NCBI GenBank assembly: GCA_004352715.1
Contig: SCFE01000109.1
Coordinates: 981,800 to 1,045,799, forward strand
Direction: 5' to 3'
Origin: Hofstenia miamia
Lineage: Eukaryota > Xenacoelomorpha > Acoela
Length of the DNA: 64,000 bases
In this document: one piece after another, positions 35,144 through 46,204 of the stretch
How positions within the stretch are numbered: position 1 is the first letter of the stretch
How the letters are laid out: every line of letters begins with the position of its first letter
Program-made: the position numbers and the translations under genes
Notes under the pieces: model-generated
Told to the model about the DNA's origin: nothing
The model's input: the letters and a program-made list of their open reading frames with translations, nothing else
Database searches by the model: none

Positions 35144-37188
35144 CACTAGAAGGACCGGCTGGGTCATTTCGACCCACTTCCCTACTTTAATGGCTTGGTG
35201 TGAAGTGGATAAATGGAGGCATGAGCTGAGACTAAGTGACTTTGTTTGTTTACCCAAGGCAAATCATAATCATATTAATGTAACCGTCTTTTGCAAGTGC
35301 TACACTGTCATTATCCTTCTAGTACCAACTGGGTCATATCGACCCATATTGCAGTTTAAGTATGCGTCCACAGCGACAAGCGGCTTAACATGCTATTAGA
35401 ACAATTTGGAATGTTGCTGATGATGAATTGGATCCATATCAATCTGACGACAACCAGGTGAATGAGGATGGAGGAGAAGCAAGTGAAGCATTTCCCCTGA
35501 ATGGCGAACAACTTCTCAGTTCTTCTGATGAAGATACAGAAGAAGCAAACGCAGAAATGGTAATCCAAATTCTGATTTTCTTGACAAAAACGGATTACTA
35601 TGGGAAGTGCTAACAACCTCCAGCGACTCATCGTCCGCAGGTAGGACACCAACACGTAACGTTGTAATTACTCCGCCAGGTCCTAAAAATTTTATATGGC
35701 AAAAAATAACAGATGAAGTGTCTGCTTGGAAATGTTTGGTGACAGAAAAAATGCTTCATGATATTGTTAGCAATTCAGTTACTTGGGCTACTGAAAAGGG
35801 AGAGCCAAACTAGAATCTATCAAAAACTGAGTTTGAAAACTTTATAGCTGTTCTATATATATATGGGGTATATTGGGATTTCACAATTTATCTTCAAGAT
35901 CTATGTGGTCTTCGGATTTTGGCATACCAATAGTTCGGGAATTTATGCCTTGCAATCGCTTCCTTGATATTTTGAAACACTTGAGGTTTGACAACCCAAA
36001 CCGACGTTCTGAACGCTTAAATACCGATAAGTTCATTCATATTCGAGATTTAACAAATACATTTGTAGAAAACTGCATTGCTTCCTATAGCCCCAAATGG
36101 AATTTGACTATTAATTACTCCCCATGAAAAATAGATATCCATTCATTCAGTTCATAAAAACAAAACCAGATAAGTTTGGAATAAAATTTTGGGTTTTGGT
36201 CAACTGCAAAAAAACTATATACTAAACTACATTCCATACACGGGTAAAGAAGAAAGAATTGGCCGCCTTTGTGAGTCAGTGGTAAAGGACCTTATGGAAC
36301 CTTTCTTGAAATTAAGATTGAATGTGACAGCTTATAATTTTTTTACGAATGCGTCGACCATACAATACTTATTGCCCAAGAAGACTACTTACGTGGGCAC
36401 AGTGAGACTGAATTCGAAAGATCTCTGCAAAGAAATGCTGAAGAAAAATGAACTTTACGCATCCGATTTTTTTAAGTTTTCTGGCAACTCGTTGCTTTTT
36501 CATATCAGTGCAAGACAAACCGTAAAGTGATACTGTTTTCTACAATGCACGATAACCCTACAGTCAATTTAAACTCTGCGAAGAAAAAACCTGAAATCAT
36601 TGAAATGTACAACCATTCCAAAGTTGGGGTTGATGTTGTGGACTCAATGTTGAGGCATTACAGTACAAAGGCTGCAACAAGGCGCTGGCCAGTCGGGGTT
36701 TTTTTATGATTTACTGGACAAAGCTGCTTTGAATTCCTGGTTGTTGTTCAAAGAAACTACTAGCTCAAATATTACACGCAAAGGCTTTATCCTACATGTG
36801 GCAGAACAATTAGGAAATTTTAAAAGAGAGACATGCAGTGGCGCGGTCGAACAAAGCAACCCACAGGGCTAAAAAACGAGCAAGATGTGCGGTTGCAAAA
36901 TGCGACAACAAAACAGTCGAAATATGTGCTAGTTGTAAGAAAAGTGTATGTGGAAATCATCGAGTTCAGCTGTGCAGACCCTGTTCGTCCAACAATTAGG
37001 GACTAAAAACTATCATAAACTTTGTGTTTCTTCATCAGTTTTATCAATTTTGAGCGTTTTGTTTATGTTAAAATTAAAAACGTATAAATTCAATTTTCTT
37101 TCTGTACTATTTTTCCTTTTTTTAGCGTATGGGTCGTTTCGACTCAGTTGGTCCATAGTGGGGGTAAGTTTTTTGGTCCTTCTAATGT
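35144..37188 (+). mobile_element. Complete but dead piggyBac element (about 2.05 kb)
   Basis: It is flanked by the piggyBac target duplication TTAA (35140-35143 and 37189-37192). The ends are inverted: CACTAGAAGGACC at the left and GGTCCTTCTAATG plus one extra T at the right. Subterminal palindromic words such as GGGTCATTTCGACCC occur at 35160-35180 and 35334-35349, with a diverged copy near 37131-37147, typical of transposase-binding sites. The element sits in the presumed last intron of the minus-strand gene, in the opposite orientation. Confidence 0.93.
35405..36998 (+). pseudogene. piggyBac transposase (PGBD4-like), inactivated
   Basis: The order matches piggyBac transposases: an acidic N-terminus (SSDEDTEEAN), the core from about 35690 (WQKITDEVSAWKCLV, then FMPCNRFLDILKHLRFDNPN), the DDD domain, and a C-terminal Cys-rich zinc-binding tail around 36860-36998 (CAVAKCDNKTVEICASCKKS). 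The first catalytic Asp is changed to Asn in FWVLVNCKK. The second is changed to Tyr in VTAYNFFTN. The third Asp in KVGVDVVDSMLRHY is intact, followed by RRWP. Several stops and frameshifts break the frame. It is non-functional but its layout is complete. Confidence 0.92.
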
Positions 37189-37192
37189 TTAA

Positions 37193-38123
37193 AGATTGAA
37201 TGAATTTAATTGGAGTCGGGTCCGATAATTAAATGAAATTAGATGAAATGCATTTCAGTTTAACAAATGATATTTTTGAATTTGTAAAAATGGAAGACTG
37301 ATCACTAATTGTTTTCATTGTTACAGACTGTCTACAGACATTAGTTGTTTACACTTGTCAAAATAAGGCTACCATTGAAGCGCTCATGTTATTTCGTTGC
37401 ATCTCTTTGTGTTAAGCAATATTGTTTCAGTTGTTTCTTATTTATAAAAAACAAGACAGAAACTGGTTAAGTAAATATTAAAATCAGCTGTTTGTAGTTT
37501 CAATGACAGCCTTTATTTTAACTAAAAAGTTTGTATGGGTAGAACTCACATTATAAAAAATATTTTTAGTATTATTTAAGGAATTTTGATGAATTTGAAA
37601 AAAACGAAATGCTGTTGCAGTAAAATTAAACTAACGTGCTCGGGAATTTACTAGGTAAGATAAACAAATTAATACCAATTCACACAAAATTGTGCATTGT
37701 GTCGCACAAAATGACTCTAGAAATTCAAATACAGAAAAAATGTTCTGATAAAATTGAGGTAAAAAATAAAGATTCCGGTTTTTTGGATTGCAACAGAAAG
37801 AACGTGATCTACTGGATCCCTCATGCGTTAGGATCGAACACATTGAATCTTTGGAGAGAGGCTTTAACTATTTATACCCGATAATTGAAAGCTTAACTTT
37901 TTTGTTCTATTTGTTCAATTACATTGTTTCTAAAATATTCTTCAAAAAAATGCAGTTGGAATTTGGTCTAAATTTATGTTTGAGAATGAATGAGTCAAAG
38001 CTATGTATCCATTACCATCCCTATGTGAGTAAAAATTGTTTTACTTTCGTAATTTTGAGTGTCAATTCTTATTTTGATAAACAGCTTGAGGATAAAATAT
38101 GTAAAGCATATGTTTAAATACTA
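37193..38123. other. Between piggyBac and Tc1 elements, no supported gene
   Basis: Overlapping frames at 37636-37884 and 37788-38117 have no motif that I recognise. Confidence 0.4.
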
Positions 38124-39752
38124 CAGTACTGGAAAAACTAATTCGGCCACCAGTGATTTGTCATAAATAATTCTAAAAAATGGATTCCAAAATTTCATAG
38201 GTATTTATTAATTAGATTTGGGGTTGCACAAAGAGGAATTCATTAATGTTGAGACATAATTATCACTGCTTACTTTAAGTCTCAAGGAGAAATGCTACAA
38301 TTCTTGTAGTTAGCTAATTTTGTCTTGGAAAAATGTATTTAGTGACTTTAGACCAAATCAAAGAATCTACAAAAATTCCATTGGTTGAGCTTTTTTCAGT
38401 CTATTTATAGTGAAAATGTCTAATAACAGTCTTTTTTCGCCATATATGATGCCTGGTTACGTACCTCTTGCCATTCGCGAGTTGATTATCTCCAAACATT
38501 TGAAGGGGATGAGTCAACGTAATATAGTTCGACATTTAGAGCGACCTCGAAGTACTGTCGGGGACATTTCACTTCAGAAAACATCATTGCCAAAACAAAA
38601 ATCCGGAAGACCAAAGAAGCCCTCCAAAACCTCCCAATCAGCTCTTGTGTGCCTTTCAAAGCGAAATCCCAGGAAGACTTCAGAGGAACTTCGCAAAGAA
38701 TGGGCTGTGGTCACCTCGTGTTAGCAAGAACTGTGCGAAACATCTTGAAGAAGTACTCAATTGCGACCTTCGTGGCATCCAGAAAGTCATTCTTAACCTC
38801 AAAGCAAACATTAGGCCAGCTGAGGTGGGATAATTTAATGAAAGAATTCATCTTAACATTGGTGTAATGTTATACTTTCAGATGAGTCAAGATTTGAGCT
38901 ATACTCATCAAAAGAAATGTTGATAAAGAGACAAACTGGGCAGAAGTTCAGATTTTTGCCTCAATTTACTCGGGGGACCATGAAGTGCGGTGGGAAGTCT
39001 GTAATGGTATTGGGGTGCAATATGGAAGTGTGGCTTTCGCAGATTGTTCACATCACTGGTACTCTCCGAAGCTCTCAATGTGCTCGGATTCTAGAAAAGG
39101 AAGTCTTGCCACTCTTTACAAGTGATTCAATATATCAGCAGGATAGTGTTCCATGTCATAGCTCAAAATAAATGAAAAACTTCTTCCACAATAATTGGGT
39201 TGCTATCCTTGCTGACTGGCCTGGCCAATCTCCAGACGTTAAGATTATCGAAAATATGTGGAAAGAGGTCAAATATCGAATTGGACAGCATACTCTTCAC
39301 GCTGAAGATGAGCTGTGGACAGCAATAAAGAAAGAATTTTATGCAATTCCCAACAGCTTTATTGAAAGACTTTTTGCTTTAATACCTGATCGCCTTGAAG
39401 CTGTTATTCGCTCAAACGAACACGCTATAAAATATTAGAGAGACAATTTTGTTGCTAAGTACTTATAATGCATTAATTATTAATTTATGTATCATAATTT
39501 GAATTTACTTTTATCAAGTTTGCTCATTTTTAAAATATTTTCAGGTGGCCGAATACATTTTTCCAATTCAAGTTTTCTAATTTTGATTAAAAATTAATAG
39601 CCAATTGTTATTCAATATATTTTATGGTATTAGATATACAGATTTTCCTTTCTCAATCAAAGTAACACTCAGTTATAATCTTAGACACACTCTATCCAAT
39701 GAATGTTCATTATTTATTCAAAATAGAGGTCGAATACATATTTCCAGTACTG
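38124..39752 (+). mobile_element. Nearly complete Tc1-like element (1629 bp)
   Basis: The left end is CAGTACTGGAAAAACTAATT and the right end is the inverted CAGTACTG, each followed by TA (38122-38123 and 39753-39754). An additional inverted match to the left end (GGTGGCCGAATACATTTTTC) lies inside, at about 39544-39563, so the right side has two copies of the end motif about 180 bp apart. The length is normal for Tc1. It lies in the presumed last intron of the minus-strand gene. Confidence 0.93.
38410..39438 (+). pseudogene. Tc1-like transposase with frameshifts
   Basis: The N-terminal paired-type helix-turn-helix is clear (IRELIISKHLKGMSQRNIVR), then the GRPKK hook, and then a second DNA-binding part split between frames (KNPRKTSEELRKEW-like and SARTVRNILKKYS-like). 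The catalytic Asp lies in ILSDESRFELYSS (about 38872), the second in IYQQDSVPCHSSK followed by a stop at 39169-39171, and the Glu in WPGQSPDVKIIENMWKEV. The frame resumes at 39172 and ends at 39438, a normal length near 340 residues. The damage is light: about two frameshifts and one stop. This suggests fairly recent activity. Confidence 0.92.
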
Positions 39753-39869
39753 TAGTTTTCATTTTGTTAGATTTACTTATATAAGTGAAATCTAAGCCTT
39801 TGATGTTGTGTCTAAATTATGCGTAATACATTATCTAATGCGATATGTCAAATAAATAGAAAACTATAC

Positions 39870-40038
39870 GTGAAGTTGAAGAATATGCAGGAAGCATTAG
39901 CAATTTCTTCTGTCATTGCGCATAATGGATACCATTCACTTATATTTTGATGATATGGAAAGTATACTTGTGCGCTGAGACCATCATCCAAATGATGAAG
40001 TCTTCCCAACCTCAGGTATTTACCTGTTAGCCGCGATT
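39870..40038 (-). CDS. Secreted PAN/SRCR-type protein, SRCR N-half exon
   Basis: The acceptor TGTTTAG ends at 40039 on the minus strand. The first two bases (AA) complete the codon left by the exon at 42049-42239, so the two are phase-compatible. Residues GKYLRLGRLHHLDDGLSAQV, then YFPYHQNISEWYPLCA, then EEIANASCIFFNFT follow the SRCR first-half pattern LRLvgG...GrVEvy...WgtvCd...A.vvCrqlGf. One NIS and one NAS are possible glycosylation sites. The donor is probably AC|GTATAG, phase 2; otherwise the frame runs to a stop at 39848. Confidence 0.55.
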
Positions 40039-40804
40039 CTAAACATTTACAAAAATATATATTTTCAAATTTAAATGATTTCAATTATATAAAAACATAC
40101 AAATATAAACGTTTTTAATAGGTGTCCGCGGGTGAATGTGCACATTGTTCTGTTAATATTCGGTACATATGCATTGAGAAGGGTAATGATAATTTTCTCA
40201 ATCAAAATAACAGCTATAATATGCTAATTACTCTAGGCATTTTAGTTACTTCCGGAATAGGAAGATCCTGATTGTCTTCAACTTGGATTATTTGGAAGAA
40301 ATGGAGACAGGGTTTTATCAGTATGTACTAGATAACTATTCGCTTTATGAAATACATGTATTTGTTTGCTAAGCGTTTAATGAATCAACCCCTTTATAAA
40401 TGTACATGAGTATATGTATATTTCAGTTTTTCTGTTAAAATGTCTAACTTTGGTGTGCTGCGGTTGTAGTTTTAAAATTTCTTAGCGGGCGTACAATATA
40501 TTTGCATTACGCTATAAATTAGGGCAACAAATATAGTTAAGAAAGCTCTTCACAAAATTGATTGTAACACCCACAAGTAAAATTTGAAAAATGTTCCCGA
40601 CTGTTGAGTTTTGCAACGATTTGCGGGTTACCGGATCAGGGATTTGTCAAGTGAGTCACCGGGTCATATTAAAATTATAAAAATGTGAAGGAAATAAATG
40701 TACGCAAGGACTTCTCTTAATAAATTCAAGCTCTTATTATGTAAACATTGAGTGGTATGCACAGATCTCAAGCAGTTTCCCGTGTAGTTTACAGCAGCTT
40801 GGTG
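40039..40804. other. Intron of the minus-strand gene, nothing recognised
   Basis: It contains short GGGTCACC-type words near 40650 but no exon that I can support. Confidence 0.4.
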
Positions 40805-41075
40805 TTTTCGTAAATGGACAAATAGTTTTTCACATTTTCAAAGAATTTTCTCCAAACCTATAAGGACATTTGGAAATAGCGATGGATGTATGTATTGGTG
40901 AACGTTGCTTGTAAATAATGTTGGAAATTTGTACTTAACTGTATGGCTGTTTCCGACATACTTTAAAAAGTTTTAGGTTCTCTGTATACCCAATGTTCAG
41001 ATAATTATAAGACTTACAGCCCTTCGAAGCAACCACAAACTTTTGTTTTTTGATTATAGGTAAGTTGCACGTGCG
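40805..41075. repeat. Dispersed repeat family, compact copy
   Basis: It matches, in order, 20938-21050 and 21060-21190 (TTTTCAAAGAATTTTCTCCA, then TTTTAGGTTCTCTGTATACC). It shows the two parts contiguous, which supports the idea that the split copy in block B was interrupted. Confidence 0.6.
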
Positions 41076-41625
41076 CAACTTTTATTTTTTCCAATTTGGA
41101 ACTGAAAATTCAAACAATAGCTTTGCAAATCCGAATTCGATTTCTAATCCGAAATATAATGCGGTTTACTTGATAATATGAATTGCCAAAACATCAAATG
41201 TTAATAGTTTGGCATTGTTAAAAAACGAATTTGTAATATGAAAATACCGAGCAGTATATTCTACAATAAATTAATTTAATTGAGAATTGTGATTTAGGTT
41301 TCAAAAAAAAGTTAACTGCGAACTTATTTTTATTTGAAAATCCTTAGATCACCCTCTACACTGTACAAAGGTGGGATTTTGAATCCAACACGAATTTGAT
41401 TTTGAGTATTCCCAGGGTATTAAACCTTAATTGGCTAAGATTAAGTTAACATATCGAAATTCGGTTGAGTGTAAGGTAATTTGATGTAATTACATTAATA
41501 TAATGAATAAAATACAGGCATGTGTGCAAATAGAAGAATCTTTCACCACAGAATGGGTAGCAGCTTTTCGATTTGTTCATCAATTGTTAGGCGTGAAGCA
41601 AATATATTGTTATTATTTGTGAATT

Positions 41626-41686
41626 ATATATATATATATATACATACATACATATATATACATATATATATTATTTATATATATAG
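41626..41686. repeat. TA-rich microsatellite with a distinctive right flank
   Basis: The flank 41668-41717 (ending TATTACTAAAGTAG) appears again, identical, at 49690-49739 immediately before an N gap. Confidence 0.9.
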
Positions 41687-42048
41687 TGAAAATTTATTTC
41701 TATTATTACTAAAGTAGTATTCATTTGACTATTTGATTATAGACCCATTTAAATACCAAAGCAAAATTCTGTAAACAATTTTCAAGCATTCGAATGCCTG
41801 TAAATACCAACGTGATTTGCTGCACCATTTCAATACCTGTGCAAACATGCTGTTACCAAAGCGTTGCAAAAACGTCTAAGATCTAAGAAAATGGATTCAA
41901 TTGGGTCACCGAGTCATTTAATTTATACTTTTTCCGGATCTCATTGGTCCTATGCAGGTAGCAGGTGTCACAATTTCACATTTTGTGACCCGTGTGCAAC
42001 AGTGCAAAAAATATTGTGAATTTGCATAAAATTATAGTAAAGACTTAC

Positions 42049-42239
42049 GGTCGTATCCAATTACTGTCTCATTTTCAAAGGCATATTCAATGAACTCCGA
42101 AGAACTCAAGTTTTTGAAGTCAATTCGTTCATTACCGCCACTACAGTGAGACCTTCCATGAAATGTGTCGTTAGCAATGAGACAACTTCTATCGTACAAA
42201 CTAAATTTAGTGGTATCGAAAGATATTCTTCGTCTTGGC
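42049..42239 (-). CDS. Secreted PAN/SRCR-type protein, SRCR C-half exon
   Basis: A 63-codon segment on the minus strand ends at a consensus donor (GACC|GTAAGT) at 42049 in phase 1. The coding sequence includes SLYDRSCLIANDTFHGRSHC and later EFIEYAFENETVIGYD. The pattern aligns with the 33122-33408 exon (SCY..., NSFEGFEAC, YYPEDADVAGY), as expected for repeated SRCR-like half-domains. The acceptor is probably AAAG before 42239; the TA array and N gap just upstream hide any branch-point context. Joining to 40038 keeps the frame and makes a Gln codon. Confidence 0.55.
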
Positions 42240-42240
42240 C

Positions 42241-42241
42241 T

Positions 42242-42273
<32 letters not shown>

Positions 42274-42407
42274 NNNNNNNNNNNNNNNNNNNNNNNNNNN
42301 NNNNNNNNNNNNNNNNNNNNNNNNNNNNNNNNNNNNNNNNNNNNNNNNNNNNNNNNNNNNNNNNNNNNNNNNNNNNNNNNNNNNNNNNNNNNNNNNNNNN
42401 NNNNNNN

Positions 42408-42438
<31 letters not shown>
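42241..42438. repeat. (TA)n microsatellite containing a 134-N gap
   Basis: N at 42274-42407 with TA on both sides. It lies just upstream of the SRCR C-half exon on the minus strand, so the distance to the previous exon is uncertain. Confidence 0.95.
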
Positions 42439-42439
<1 letters not shown>

Positions 42440-42472
42440 CCATTATATATTAATATTCTATGTTTTTACAGC

Positions 42473-42592
42473 TAAGCTATTGGTTTTATTAATTATCTTG
42501 CCTTTTTCATAACTGCAAAGGCAGAGATTGTTGTGTGCTGAATGTTCACAAGTCCAGTTATAACAGTTTCTGGGCATTACCTCTATTATTGT
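42473..42592 (-). CDS. Candidate SRCR-like exon of the minus-strand gene
   Basis: The minus-strand frame reads MPRNCYNWTCEHSAHNNLCL then CSYEKGKI. The CxxS-H-N-x-C-L-C-S-Y-E-K-G layout resembles the WgtvC...A..VCrqlGf step of an SRCR domain, and the position just before the C-half exon is right. The exon edges are not firm: acceptors at AATAATAG or CATTCAG and a donor GCT|GTAAAA are possible, and not all phases fit. The edges given here are approximate. Confidence 0.35.
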
Positions 42593-42709
42593 ATATATAT
42601 ATATATATAATTTAATGGCATAGCTACTAGAGTGAACCACAGTTAAGTGTGCATTAATGCTACTAGGGCATAATTTCTCAAAGTCATATTTGGTTAATTC
42701 CATAATATT

Positions 42710-45134
42710 TTCAGCAACTTAAAAAATTGATTTTCTCAAATTTGCAAAAAAAACATTTTTTAGTAAGAAAACATTTCATATCAGTGCAAAATTGCCAGAT
42801 AATAATAATTTTTGTGGAAAACTGAAATGTATTTTCATTATGGAGTTTAAAGTAGTATATTATGAATTCCTATGTATTGACAAAAGTTGAATTTAGTGAA
42901 GAATGTAATATACATAACACCCTAATATTCCAATAAAGCAATGCGTCATGCAAACTGTTCTGATGCGTGCTTGTTACGTGGAATGACTATTTACTCTTTT
43001 GCTACCATTTGACATCAGAAAGGTATATATTATAGGTTTGAACTGGAAATAGGAGATGCAACATATCTAAAAGAATTGTCCTAAGAAGCGAATATAGTCC
43101 TAATATTGACAATGTATGCATATTATATACAGTCATTCGAAGTGACTTTCAATTCCACATAGCGTATAATGCTGGCCTACTGTAAAAGTTACGCAACTCA
43201 CTAGGTTGACCAAAACTATACAAAGGAAGTGACCCAGAAATATATTTGTGTTACATTTTTTGAATTTGTGCCTAAATGAGTTTCGGAATATCCAAAAGAC
43301 TTCAAATAGATTGCCAGAAATAGAAATTAGGATTCAGGATCTTAGAAAAATTAGTAATTTAAACAATTGAATTAACTGAAATTGAGTAATCGGTGTATAA
43401 ATTGCAAACAACATCAAAAAACAACTAAATTAATTATTTGGAAATTTGTTCGGAAAAGCATGTACATGTAGATTATGCAATATTTTTGTTTTCTTTCAAA
43501 AATATAAAGTTATAGTTAAAAAAAGTTTTCACTTGGATTCTTAACATTTAGGTCAAAACATAGAACTGTAATTTCTAATATTGTTGTAAATAAAAATCTG
43601 GTACCTGTAATTTCGAAGATAAACTTCAACTAAAACAGAGCAGTTACATTAAAAATAAACTTTTGGGAGCGATAGTTCTCATTTACAGTGAAAAATTAAG
43701 AATGAAATTATATGTACATATTTATACGGACCTAAGACAGTAATTATAATGATATAAATGCAGTAATTGGGAACATAATGGTAAAAATTAGTAAAAATTA
43801 AATCTATGCTTTGTAACAGGACCATTGAAATTCCATTACCATGTAGAACCCATTTTAATGGAATTAATATTTCAACTATGCCAATATTTAGTGATCAGAT
43901 GACGGACTAAACCTAAGGGAATGTGAAAGGAAATCTGTTGCTCTCTTGGAAAATCAAAACTAATGATTAGATTTAAAAGCAATACCATTAATAGTGAGTG
44001 CAGATTTCTTAACAAACAAACTTTAATCAGTATATAATAGTTGTATATTACATCTTCTTAACAACCCCCTGAGCAATGAAGCATTAATTTAGATTTCATA
44101 AACAGTGAGGCAGAATATATAGAGCAATTCTCCATTCCCGTTATTAAGGATTTGCACAAACCAATATTCGTGGGGAAATTTATTTGGACCAGGTGGCATT
44201 AAAATCCCACACAGAGTGAAATACTCTATTTCTTAAGAAAATCATTGCCTTGTAAAGCAGTAACATTTTTCAGTTGCAGAGGCATAGTATGTGCAACAGA
44301 GCATACAACTCAGCTGACGAACGCACACAAGTCAATACTCATCAAACATGGTCAGAAATATCAATTACCAAATGATGGCTTTTAGTATTGACACTTCATT
44401 ACAACAGGCAAAACCAAACAATGATTTCATAGTTAACTATATATAATACTCTTGCATAAAACTTCATTGTATATATTCTTTAACCATTGTGTATTATATA
44501 TATATATATACATTTTAATGTGTGCATTGTGCTTTGATTTAGATATTATTTCTAAGCAACATAAAAGGGAGTATTGGAAGATTTCAAACATTGCTGGATT
44601 TCGCATAAATTATTCTTATATTAAGATGAATATTCGGTATAACAAGCAATAGTTTACTCATCTGACAAATCGACGCTAAACAATATTATTTTTAAATTTA
44701 CATATACTTAGCTTCAAATATATGCATTGAGAATTTTAATCTTTTTGTTACAATTATCTTTCTGATACCTATTATGACTTGATAAATTTTAATCAAAACA
44801 TGTAAATAGTTTATTGAACAATTCTTTCAATTTTTGATAAATATTTTTGAAAAATCTTAGCAAGTTTACAAAGCTATTAAATATTTTTTTGCAAGTGTAC
44901 AGTTTGTTAACTCAAGCGCTAAGTTCTTGCTTAATTTTGTAAGCTTCATTGACATTTTTAAATTTTGCATTATGCTTTACAAGTCTAAAATTTGCGAGCC
45001 TCAATTACATTTATTTCGTCATGAAAACTAAAATATGGACTTGCTGAAAAATATCTATAGACACATGCTCCCCGAGTGCCTACTTTGAGGTCAACGCATA
45101 GAAACTATGGTTAATTAACATTATTGCAACTTAC
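42710..45134. other. Intron of the minus-strand gene, no exon supported
   Basis: AT-rich with a small TA run at 44497-44511. A 66-residue plus-strand frame at 44452-44652 runs through that microsatellite and is not credible. Confidence 0.4.
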
Positions 45135-45295
45135 ATACATTCACCACATGAACCATTGTCGTTCTGAAAAATGGGTTGCTCCAAGGCTCCCATGTCCCAA
45201 AATAAGAATAATTTTTCAAGAACTCTCTTTCTTTCCTTGTATAGTATCTTGCAAACATCCAATCACTCCACTGTCCCTCTGTTATTGTCTTTTTC
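45135..45295 (-). CDS. Secreted PAN/SRCR-type protein, WxxW (TSP1-like) exon
   Basis: It is bounded by an acceptor (TTTGTTATAG) before 45295 and a perfect donor (TAT|GTAAGT) after 45135. The fully open frame includes TEGQWSDWMFARYYTRKERE and FGTWEPWSNPFF. Two WxxW motifs (WSDW, WEPW) are the hallmark of thrombospondin type-1 repeats, but the usual Cys pattern is not seen, so the call is tentative. Entry is in phase 2. The strongest donor of the PAN exon is phase 1, so an alternative donor (AACAG|GTTGTT at about 45484) would be needed for a direct join. Confidence 0.4.
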
Positions 45296-45483
45296 CTATA
45301 ACAAAAATATAAATATTGTGATGTATGACTATAAAACATTTCCATAACATTTAGAGCTTAATATTTTCAAAATAATTTGTAGGCATTGATTTTGGAGTCA
45401 CCAGGCCTTTTACTTAGAATCCTAGAAAAGTTATTAGAAGTTTTTGGTATAATTTTATGAACAGTTTACTGGAACAACCTGTT

Positions 45484-45865
45484 ACTTGCTTCACATTCTT
45501 CAGTGATTTGTGTAGCAACAAGAGTATTACGATGCTTACAAAATGGTTCTGTTTTTTGTAGCATTCCATAATAGGAAGTTGTTCTATCTGTTGATTTAAA
45601 TTTTTCAGGACTTGTAAATCGATCAACAGAGTACATTTTGCACCTCTTCTGCGGTGTTGAAAATGTAAACGACAAACACTTGGGTTCTTGTAGACAGTGG
45701 ACAAAACATAATGATAGAGACAAATAAATTATTTTCAAGGACCGTGTACCCATTTCCTTTCCTATATGCACATCATCAAAATTCATTGTTAGAGATATGT
45801 ATTGCTGAATGCAAACCACTGCGTACAACCAAATAGACCATGCGGCTAGAACACAGAATATCTTC
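45484..45865 (-). CDS. Secreted protein exon: signal sequence and PAN/apple domain
   Basis: A good acceptor (TTTGTTTAATTTAG) precedes 45865. The exon starts with the hydrophobic stretch IFCVLAAWSIWLYAVVC, a signal-peptide core. A PAN/apple domain follows: IGKEMGTRSLKII, LSLCFVHCLQEPKCLSFTFS, PQKRCKMYSVDRFTS, and TTSYYGML. The Cys spacing (C-x3-C-x5-C-x-SF then RCKM) is typical. After the domain, FCKHRNTLVATQITEECEAS continues in frame. Two donors are possible: TTTT|GTAAGC (exon end 45540, phase 1) or AACAG|GTTGTT (exon end about 45484, phase 2, as given). PAN domains bind proteins or glycans outside the cell. Confidence 0.65.
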
Positions 45866-46184
45866 CTAAATTAAACAAATTTTATGCAATTATAGAAATG
45901 GCTTACATTTCAAAATAGAAGAATATTACTTAAATAAAAAGCACATTTACTCCTGCTTTATTACCGCCTGAGATTATTACAAAAAATCAATAAATGCTCT
46001 ATTTATCATCGGTTCTGCAAGAAATCTGTTCCCATTCCCATACATTATATTTAAACCTACTAAAAAAACACATGTATCTGTATATGTTCACGTTGGTTCA
46101 AATTTATCATCAATTTAACAGAAATATAACTTAAATTAAACGTTGAAAAACAGAAAACGAAAGCAAAATTGACTCACAACCTAC

Positions 46185-46204
46185 TTTTTGCTCGAATCTA
46201 ACAT
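46185..46204 (-). CDS. Secreted PAN/SRCR-type protein, candidate start exon
   Basis: On the minus strand ATG at 46202-46204 opens MLDSSK plus two bases of AAG, ending at the donor AAAAA|GTAGGT. The PAN exon supplies the missing G at 45865 and continues KIFCVLAAW, giving MLDSSKKKIFCVLAAWSIW: a basic n-region followed by a hydrophobic core. The intron would be 319 bp. The phase match and the signal-peptide logic support this start, but the coding part is so short that chance is possible. Confidence 0.4.

Noticed and set aside
42146-42512. Several overlapping frames across 42.2-42.5 kb
   Set aside because: They run through the TA array and the 134-N gap. Only the minus-strand exon below 42239 has splice support.
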